Positions 1-4,015 of a stretch of DNA of 5,427 nt are shown piece after piece. The stretch's first letter is position 1, and the number at the start of each line of letters is the position of its first letter. Origin of the DNA: Bacillota bacterium (GTDB taxonomy: Bacteria > Bacillota > Syntrophomonadia > Syntrophomonadales > Syntrophomonadaceae); contig JAGFXV010000126.1 in NCBI GenBank assembly GCA_017861475.1, positions 1-5,427 of the forward strand, given 5' to 3'. The notes under the pieces were generated by a model. It was not told the DNA's origin. It saw only the letters and a list, made by a program, of their open reading frames with translations, and did not search any database. Made by a program: the position numbers and the translations under genes.

Positions 1-251
1 CTTGGGAAGGTGCATTGACCAGGTTGAGACAACAGGGGGATCTACACGAGGATGATTTGCAAGTCCTGCAAACCGCTGCCACCCAACTGGGGGCGTCGGG
101 AATCGAGCAACAAAAACAGTATTTTCTGTTGCTGCAGGAACATTTGCGGATACAGGAAGAGAAAGCTCGGGAAAAAGCTGAGTCAGAACGTAAATTGTGG
201 AGTTACGGAGGATTTATTCTGGGAGCCACAGTAGTCTTGTTTTTACTTTAG
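1..251 (+). CDS. spoIIIAB: Stage III sporulation protein SpoIIIAB, C-terminal part (5' end outside window)
   Basis: The reading frame enters at base 3 and codes for the last 82 residues, ending at TAG 249-251. B. subtilis SpoIIIAB is about 171 residues, so roughly half is present. What is visible is the family's usual ending: a Trp-Glu-Gly-Ala-Leu entry, a helix with LGASGIEQQK, a long charged amphipathic helix rich in Glu, Lys and Gln, and a closing hydrophobic segment (GGFILGATVVLFLL) that should be the C-terminal membrane anchor. From work in B. subtilis, SpoIIIAB is a mother-cell membrane protein resembling GspF of type II secretion and is thought to partner the ATPase SpoIIIAA. The identification rests on this tail plus its place directly before spoIIIAC. 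A TTG at 15 is an internal leucine codon, not a start. Confidence 0.9.
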   Translation, partial: WEGALTRLRQQGDLHEDDLQVLQTAATQLGASGIEQQKQYFLLLQEHLRIQEEKAREKAESERKLWSYGGFILGATVVLFLL

Positions 252-274
252 TACCTCTAAATATTTTTGGAAAC

Positions 275-281
275 GGAGGGG
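275..281 (+). promoter_or_regulatory. Ribosome binding site that fixes the spoIIIAC start
   Basis: GGAGGGG lies 6 bases before the TTG at 288. It lies inside the reading frame if the upstream TTG at 267 is used, so it argues strongly for 288 as the real start of spoIIIAC. Confidence 0.75.
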
Positions 282-287
282 TTGTAT

Positions 288-482
288 TTGAATGTTGACA
301 TTCTATTCCGTATTGCAGGAATCGGTATTTTAATTTCTGTGCTGTGTATTGTGCTGAAACAGGCGCAGAAGCAGGAACAGGCGGAAATGTTGACCCTGGC
401 CGGGGTGGTCGTGGTTCTTATCATCGTGGTTCAATTGATGAACCAACTTTTTACCGTGGTTCGATCAGTATTTAACATCTAA
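288..482 (+). CDS. spoIIIAC: Stage III sporulation protein SpoIIIAC
   Basis: This is a 64-residue membrane protein (68 in B. subtilis) with two hydrophobic segments, about residues 5-22 (ILFRIAGIGILISVLCIV) and 35-52, separated by a short polar loop rich in Gln, Lys and Glu. The N-terminal pattern N-V-D/N-I-[LI]-F-x-I-A-G-[IV]-G is characteristic of SpoIIIAC. The start chosen is TTG 288, because GGAGGGG at 275-281 sits correctly before it and the B. subtilis protein begins at about the same point. The frame is open back to TTG 267, but that start has no good ribosome binding site. In B. subtilis, SpoIIIAC is a small integral component of the mother-cell half of the SpoIIIA-SpoIIQ channel, probably acting with AD and AE in the membrane. 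It starts 36 bases after spoIIIAB and ends 23 bases before spoIIIAD. Confidence 0.93.
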   Translation: MNVDILFRIAGIGILISVLCIVLKQAQKQEQAEMLTLAGVVVVLIIVVQLMNQLFTVVRSVFNI

Positions 483-505
483 GCTGCATCAAAGGGGCTG
501 GTCAT

Positions 506-895
506 TTGGATATTACACAAATTGTGGGTTTGGCCCTTATGGTTACGGTTTTTTTGCTGATTTTGCGGCAGGAAAAACCTGTGATGGCGGTTTTGTTAAG
601 CATCGTTTTCAGCATCTTCATCTTCATTATGATGATGGATAAGATGGGCGCCATTATCAATATTATGAAAGAGTTGACCCGGCGGGCCGGAATAAATTAT
701 TTCTTTATGACCACGATCCTGAAAATTTTGGGAGTGGCATATTTAGGTGAATTTGCTGCTGTGATTTGTCAGGATGCAGGTGAACAGGCAGTAGCCAAAA
801 AGGTTGAATTTGCCTCCAAGATAATGATTGCAGTTATGGCTTTGCCAATTATGGTGGCCATTCTAGAATCGCTGCTGGAATTAATGCCCGGATAA
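506..895 (+). CDS. spoIIIAD: Stage III sporulation protein SpoIIIAD
   Basis: This is a 129-residue polytopic membrane protein (133 in B. subtilis). It starts at TTG 506, with AAAGGGG at 491-497 as ribosome binding site. Hydrophobic segments lie at about residues 3-20, 25-44, 65-85 and 104-125. The central part includes a polar stretch (KELTRRAGINYFF) followed by KILGVAYLGEFAAVICQDAG, which resembles the conserved core of the SpoIIIAD family, with its Gly, Glu and Cys-x-Asp pattern. The N-terminal half resembles SpoIIIAC in layout (I-x-x-[IV]-x-G-[LI]-x-[LV]). In B. subtilis it is an integral part of the forespore feeding channel assembled in the mother-cell membrane. Its position between spoIIIAC and spoIIIAE fits the invariant operon order. 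Nothing looks truncated or unusual. Confidence 0.94.
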   Translation: MDITQIVGLALMVTVFLLILRQEKPVMAVLLSIVFSIFIFIMMMDKMGAIINIMKELTRRAGINYFFMTTILKILGVAYLGEFAAVICQDAGEQAVAKKVEFASKIMIAVMALPIMVAILESLLELMPG

Positions 896-909
896 GCCAA
901 GCCTGAAAT

Positions 910-913
910 GGAG
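910..913 (+). promoter_or_regulatory. Ribosome binding site favouring ATG 923 for spoIIIAE
   Basis: GGAG lies 9 bases before ATG 923. The in-frame ATG at 908 has only a weak purine stretch (GAAA) before it and would place this GGAG inside the gene. ATG 923 also gives a standard signal peptide beginning MKRAG. Confidence 0.55.
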
Positions 914-922
914 TGCTCGGAT

Positions 923-2101
923 ATGAAAAGAGCTGGCCTGATATTTCTAATAATGCTGGGGATTTTATGGTTGCCGTTCCCGGTCAAGGCGGAACAGGTG
1001 CCTGCTTCCCGGGAAAGCACGGTTTTGATGGAGGAAACGATCGACAGTCTTGATTTAAGTGAATTGGAGAATTTCAAAACCAATGTGGATGATGAAATCT
1101 CAGCCTATACCAGTCACAAAACCATCAAAGACTGGCTGCTTGATTTTATCAGCGGCGATTGGGAATTCAATCCCCGCGATATTTTATCCGGTATGGTTAA
1201 ATATTTTTGTGATGAGTTGCTGGCCAATTCCGGACTTTTAGCCAAACTGATCATATTATCGGTGCTGGCAGCATTGTTACTAAATCTCCAACAATCGTTT
1301 TCTTCGGATGTCGGCAAAGTAGCTTATTTGGCCTGTTTTCTGGCCATGGGCACGATAGCGATCGGCACTTTTAAACTGGTATTGGAGATCGGACAGCATA
1401 CCATTGACAACATGAGTACTTTCATGCTAGGCATGTTGCCCCAGATGATGGTCCTGGTGGCAGGATTGGGCAATATAAGCGCTTCGGTCATGCTCTTTCC
1501 GCTGCTGATGACGGCCGCCACCTTTTTTGCCTCCGCAGTTAAGAATGTAGTATTTCCGCTCATTATAATATCCGCCACACTGCATATGGTCAATGGTATC
1601 TCGGAAACCATTAAAGTCGAACGACTGGCGAAATTTATGGGACAACTGGCACAGATTCTGCTGGGCTTTTTCCTTACATTTTTTGTCGGAGTGGTAACGC
1701 TCAGAGCACTATATGCATCGGCTCTGGACAAAGTGACGCTGCGCACCACCCGTTTTGTAACTGATAACGCCATACCGGTAATCGGCAAGATGGTAGGCGA
1801 TACTGTCGAGGTGGCGGCCGGATATGTGGTTATGTTGAAACAGGCGCTGGGTATTTGGGGCGTAATTGTTATCCTGGGCGTAATTATTTATCCTCTGTTG
1901 GAAATAGCAGTTCTGGCACTGGTTTATAAAATTGTGGGAGCAGTGGTTGAACCTATGGGGGATACTCGAACCGCATCAATACTTGAAATTATGAGTACCC
2001 ATCTGTTTCTCATGATGGCAGCAACAGCTGCGGTTGCGCTGATGTTTTTTATCATGATTGCCATTGTAGTCGGTATGTACAGCGGGGCAGCGGTGAGATA
2101 A
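923..2101 (+). CDS. spoIIIAE: Stage III sporulation protein SpoIIIAE
   Basis: This is a 392-residue polytopic membrane protein (399 in B. subtilis) and the largest membrane part of the SpoIIIA complex. Residues 1-23 form a clear signal peptide: M-K-R, a hydrophobic core, then PFPVKA with probable cleavage before EQ. A polar region of about 80 residues follows. From about residue 104 on there are many hydrophobic segments, at roughly 104-121, 132-155, 166-184, 188-222, 241-260, 311-340 and 359-386. Recognisable stretches include GNISASVMLFPLL (183-195) and EPMGDTR near 343-349, which match the general plan of the family. ATG 923 is preferred to ATG 908 because of its ribosome binding site and the signal peptide. 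The earlier start would add only MECSD. The gene ends 13 bases before spoIIIAF. In B. subtilis it is needed for sigma-G activity in the forespore. Its mechanistic role as a permease-like core is inferred, not shown. Confidence 0.95.
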   Translation: MKRAGLIFLIMLGILWLPFPVKAEQVPASRESTVLMEETIDSLDLSELENFKTNVDDEISAYTSHKTIKDWLLDFISGDWEFNPRDILSGMVKYFCDELLANSGLLAKLIILSVLAALLLNLQQSFSSDVGKVAYLACFLAMGTIAIGTFKLVLEIGQHTIDNMSTFMLGMLPQMMVLVAGLGNISASVMLFPLLMTAATFFASAVKNVVFPLIIISATLHMVNGISETIKVERLAKFMGQLAQILLGFFLTFFVGVVTLRALYASALDKVTLRTTRFVTDNAIPVIGKMVGDTVEVAAGYVVMLKQALGIWGVIVILGVIIYPLLEIAVLALVYKIVGAVVEPMGDTRTASILEIMSTHLFLMMAATAAVALMFFIMIAIVVGMYSGAAVR

Positions 2102-2114
2102 GGGAGATAAAGCC

Positions 2115-2699
2115 ATGACGACTCTTTACGAAATTGTCAGGAATCTGCTGGTTATTATTATCATCGCCAGCTTTCTGGAATTAATAATGCCTGATGGGAG
2201 ACTCAGGCCTTTCGTACGTTTTGCGGTGGGATTATTTATTCTGATCGCCATCCTCAGCCCCTCGCTTGACCTGTTGTTTGCAGATAGAAGTTTTGCGCTT
2301 GGGTTCTGGGACTACCAGCTTGATGCAGGCATCGAGAGATCTGTTCATGACAAAGGAGAGGAAATAAACAATATGATTTACCAGCCGCAGCAGGATGTGA
2401 TCCAATCCAAACTGCAGGGCCAGATCAATGCTTTAAGCATTTTGGTGCCTGGTGTAAATGATGTTCAAAGCAAGGTGCAGACCAATCCCGACGGCAGCGT
2501 GAAAAAGATTACTTTACAGATCGATACCGGATCACCCTCCCGGATCGAAGAAGTGGCAGGCGTAAACGTATTTTCCGATCAGCCGCAACAAATTGATGCG
2601 GACGGGAAAGATGCTATAGCCGATAAAATAGTTCAAATGATCAGTAATCTTTATGAAATACCGCAGGAAAAAGTTGAAATCGATTTTGGAGGTGGTTAA
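2115..2699 (+). CDS. spoIIIAF: Stage III sporulation protein SpoIIIAF
   Basis: This is a 194-residue protein (206 in B. subtilis). It starts at ATG 2115, with AAGGGAG at 2100-2106 overlapping the spoIIIAE stop. Two membrane helices lie at about residues 9-25 and 33-54, joined by the family-typical turn MPDGRLRPFVRFAVGL, with proline at about 49 near the end of the second helix. The remainder (about 57-194) is a polar domain expected outside the mother-cell membrane. Its distal part has a helix (DVIQSKLQGQINAL), a strand (VKKITLQIDTG), a helix (ADKIVQMISNLYEI) and a strand (EKVEIDF), consistent with the ring-building fold reported for B. subtilis SpoIIIAF. The C-terminal Gly-Gly-Gly is encoded by the ribosome binding site of spoIIIAG. 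It probably forms part of the intermembrane channel with AG and AH. Confidence 0.94.
   Translation: MTTLYEIVRNLLVIIIIASFLELIMPDGRLRPFVRFAVGLFILIAILSPSLDLLFADRSFALGFWDYQLDAGIERSVHDKGEEINNMIYQPQQDVIQSKLQGQINALSILVPGVNDVQSKVQTNPDGSVKKITLQIDTGSPSRIEEVAGVNVFSDQPQQIDADGKDAIADKIVQMISNLYEIPQEKVEIDFGGG
2688..2695 (+). promoter_or_regulatory. spoIIIAG ribosome binding site inside the end of spoIIIAF
   Basis: GGAGGTGG ends 7 bases before the GTG at 2703 and at the same time encodes the closing glycines of SpoIIIAF. The two genes are only 3 bases apart, so their translation is probably coupled. Confidence 0.75.
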
Positions 2700-2702
2700 A
2701 CG

Positions 2703-3272
2703 GTGATTGAAGAATGGGTTCGGGGAATTTATCCCGGCAAGGGAGAAGAAGGGAACAGTCAAAGAAAATGGAGTCGTTACATATTGGTAATTGTGATTTG
2801 TATCGGCATGCTGGCACTTATCTGGCCAATGGGGAAAAATCAACCGGTTCAAGTGCCCGAAACAAGTTCTTCCGGCAGCGTAGAAAGATCGCAGCAGAAA
2901 GTCAGCCAGGAACTGGAAAATATTTTATCCCAGGTAGAAGGAGCCGGGCAGGTGCGGGTCAGTATCAGTTTGAACTCTGATGGTTTAAAAAGCTATGCCA
3001 GCAATACTAAAAATGATGTGCGGGAAACGGTGGAACAAGACAACAACGGCGGTGACCGCCAAGTACGGGAAGAAAATGTGAGCAGCGAAATCGCTGTCAG
3101 TGGTGGATCAGCTCTGCTGGTCGAAGAAAAAGCCCCGCAGATAACCGGCGTATTGGTGGTGGCAGATGGGGCAGACAATCCGGTCGTAAAAGAAGAACTT
3201 GGTGAAGCAACCGCTGCCCTGTTGAATCTTTCTCCTCATCAGATCAGGGTACTGCCTCGAAAGGAGGAATAG
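2703..3272 (+). CDS. spoIIIAG: Stage III sporulation protein SpoIIIAG
   Basis: This is a 189-residue single-pass membrane protein (229 in B. subtilis). GTG 2703 is supported by GGAGGTGG 7 bases upstream. A short cytoplasmic head is followed by a membrane helix at about 26-42 (YILVIVICIGMLALIWP), a Ser-rich linker (53-63) and a ring-building domain. That domain starts with helix and strand ELENILSQVEGAGQVRVSI (70-88), is interrupted by a polar insert (about 92-145), and resumes with ITGVLVVADGA (147-157), a helix at 160-175 and the strand IRVLPR (181-186). In B. subtilis, SpoIIIAG forms a large secretion-type ring in the space between mother cell and forespore, and an equivalent insert there builds a beta-triangle barrel. 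The shorter total length puts this protein at the compact end. It offsets by about one codon with spoIIIAH, whose ribosome binding site it encodes. Confidence 0.95.
   Translation: MIEEWVRGIYPGKGEEGNSQRKWSRYILVIVICIGMLALIWPMGKNQPVQVPETSSSGSVERSQQKVSQELENILSQVEGAGQVRVSISLNSDGLKSYASNTKNDVRETVEQDNNGGDRQVREENVSSEIAVSGGSALLVEEKAPQITGVLVVADGADNPVVKEELGEATAALLNLSPHQIRVLPRKEE
3261..3267 (+). promoter_or_regulatory. spoIIIAH ribosome binding site inside the end of spoIIIAG
   Basis: AAGGAGG sits in the last codons of spoIIIAG (Lys-Glu-Glu-stop). Three in-frame starts follow: GTG 3272 (4 bases away), TTG 3275 (7 bases) and GTG 3278 (10 bases). Spacing favours TTG 3275. Confidence 0.7.
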
Positions 3273-3274
3273 TG

Positions 3275-3820
3275 TTGGTGATCAGCTTTTATAAAGTAAA
3301 ACGTCTGGCCATTATTGCGGCCATTGTTTTGATCCCGTTTATTGCCATCAACATTATTAACCTTATGGTAAACGGTGACAACCAACCTGTAAGCCAGGAT
3401 ATGGAGAGTATTGAACAACTGCAGATGCCTGCTGAAAATGTAATTGCCAAAGATGACGAGGGGATTAGTTTTTTTTCAGAGTATCGCATCGAACGGGAAA
3501 GGGTCAGAGGAAAACAGATGGAATTGCTGAGCAATATTGCCAACAATCCCAATCAGGAACAAAAAGTCCGTGACAATGCAGCTCTCAAAATGGTGAAGAT
3601 CGCCGATGACCTGGCGCGGGAGATGCAGACTGAAACCTTGATCAAATCAAAGGGCTACAAGGAATGTGCGGTTATTTTGGATCCTAAAGGAATGACCATC
3701 ATTCTTGACAAAAATGTTTTGTTGGAGAAACAAAAGGCTGAAATACTGGAACTGAGCAGTGCTGTCAGCGGAATTGACCAGGAAAAGATTGCGATTACTT
3801 CACGTCAGCAATATCGTTGA
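3275..3820 (+). CDS. spoIIIAH: Stage III sporulation protein SpoIIIAH
   Basis: This is a 181-residue single-pass protein (218 in B. subtilis). The basic N-terminus YKVKR is followed by a membrane helix at about 11-30 (LAIIAAIVLIPFIAINIINL), a polar linker, and a ring-building domain of the YscJ/FliF type. The signature is FFSEYRIERERVRGKQMELL (67-86), matching the F-x-x-Y-R-[IL]-x-x-E-x-x-R-x-[KR] pattern of the family. It is followed by a Lys/Asp-rich helix, ETLIKSKGYKECAVIL (120-135) and two closing strands. In B. subtilis the extracellular domain binds forespore SpoIIQ across the intermembrane space and anchors the channel. No spoIIQ is in this window. The start is ambiguous among GTG 3272, TTG 3275 and GTG 3278. 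TTG 3275 has the best spacing, and the choice changes only one residue either way. It is the last gene of the operon, followed by a hairpin 92 bases after the stop. Confidence 0.94.
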   Translation: MVISFYKVKRLAIIAAIVLIPFIAINIINLMVNGDNQPVSQDMESIEQLQMPAENVIAKDDEGISFFSEYRIERERVRGKQMELLSNIANNPNQEQKVRDNAALKMVKIADDLAREMQTETLIKSKGYKECAVILDPKGMTIILDKNVLLEKQKAEILELSSAVSGIDQEKIAITSRQQYR

Positions 3821-3861
3821 AACGTTGGCAAAATTATGAATTGTATACTTTGCCTAAAACA

Positions 3862-3891
3862 TTGAAATAATGATCGATTATTATATATAAT
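3862..3891 (+). promoter_or_regulatory. Probable sigma-A-type promoter of the carboxyltransferase gene
   Basis: TTGAAA (3862-3867, five of six matches to the -35 consensus) and TATAAT (3886-3891, a perfect -10) are separated by 18 bases. Transcription would start near 3898, giving a leader of about 118 bases that contains both stem-loops described below. The surrounding DNA is AT-rich, so a chance match is possible, but the pair is near consensus and well placed. Confidence 0.6.
3867..3884. promoter_or_regulatory. AT-rich palindrome filling the promoter spacer, possible operator
   Basis: An 18-base inverted repeat is centred on ATCGAT (3873-3878), with arms ATAATG and TATTAT that pair except for one G-T position. 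It covers nearly the whole spacer between the -35 and -10 boxes, a place where a repressor or a MerR-type regulator could bind. Short palindromes are common in AT-rich DNA, so an operator role is only inferred. Confidence 0.3.
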
Positions 3892-3912
3892 AAAATCTAA
3901 ATTAGGATATAG

Positions 3913-3935
3913 TACTCAGGCCATTGGCCTGAGTA
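3913..3935 (+). terminator. Perfect hairpin, probable spoIIIA operon terminator
   Basis: TACTCAGGCC (3913-3922) pairs perfectly with GGCCTGAGTA (3926-3935) around an ATT loop. It is followed by TATTTGTATATAT, which is T-rich but not a clean T run, so termination may be partial. It lies 92 bases after the spoIIIAH stop. Because the predicted promoter at 3862-3891 precedes it, the hairpin would also lie near the 5' end of the carboxyltransferase mRNA, where it could act as a stabilising or attenuating structure. Towards the left there is no T run, so a minus-strand terminator is unlikely. Confidence 0.6.
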
Positions 3936-3964
3936 TATTTGTATATATGACTTTTGATAACGAG

Positions 3965-3998
3965 TGATCCGGTTCTGATTACAAATAAAGGCCGGTCA
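3965..3998 (+). other. Weak leader stem just before the ribosome binding site
   Basis: TGA-CCGG (3965-3972, with T3968 bulged) can pair with CCGGTCA (3992-3998), giving seven pairs around a 19-base loop. It ends six bases before the GGGGG ribosome binding site at 4005-4009. Stability is modest and no known RNA family is recognised. Confidence 0.2.
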
Positions 3999-4015
3999 GT
4001 TAACGGGGGTGCAAA

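Larger units (their letters stand above)
3821..4015. other. Intergenic control region between spoIIIAH and the carboxyltransferase gene
   Basis: This stretch of 195 bases has no plausible gene. It holds an AT-rich promoter segment (about 3860-3900), a perfect hairpin (3913-3935), a weaker stem (3965-3998) and the GGGGG ribosome binding site of the next gene (4005-4009). I recognise no riboswitch or T-box. Confidence 0.8.

Noticed and set aside
769..1083. A 104-codon minus-strand frame across spoIIIAD and spoIIIAE
   Set aside because: It is antisense to two clear genes, resembles no family I recognise, and no other gene in the window is on that strand.
1390..1410. Possible internal sigma-E -10 element (CATACCAT) in spoIIIAE
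   Set aside because: An internal mother-cell promoter in the spoIIIA locus is known from B. subtilis, but here no convincing matching -35 element sits at the proper distance, and the -10 match is imperfect. Other CATA-type sites in the window are weaker.
1324..1788. A 154-codon open frame on the minus strand inside spoIIIAE
   Set aside because: It lies wholly opposite a well-supported membrane-protein gene. Its translation is low-complexity with no recognisable fold, and it is a shadow of hydrophobic codons on the other strand.
3825..3849. Second promoter made of TTGGCA (3825-3830) and TATACT (3844-3849)
   Set aside because: The boxes are only 13 bases apart, too close for a sigma-A promoter, and neither has a suitable alternative partner.
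3954..3985. Promoter downstream of the hairpin, TTGATA with TACAAA
   Set aside because: The spacing is 20 bases and the -10 match is poor, so the upstream TTGAAA/TATAAT pair is much better.
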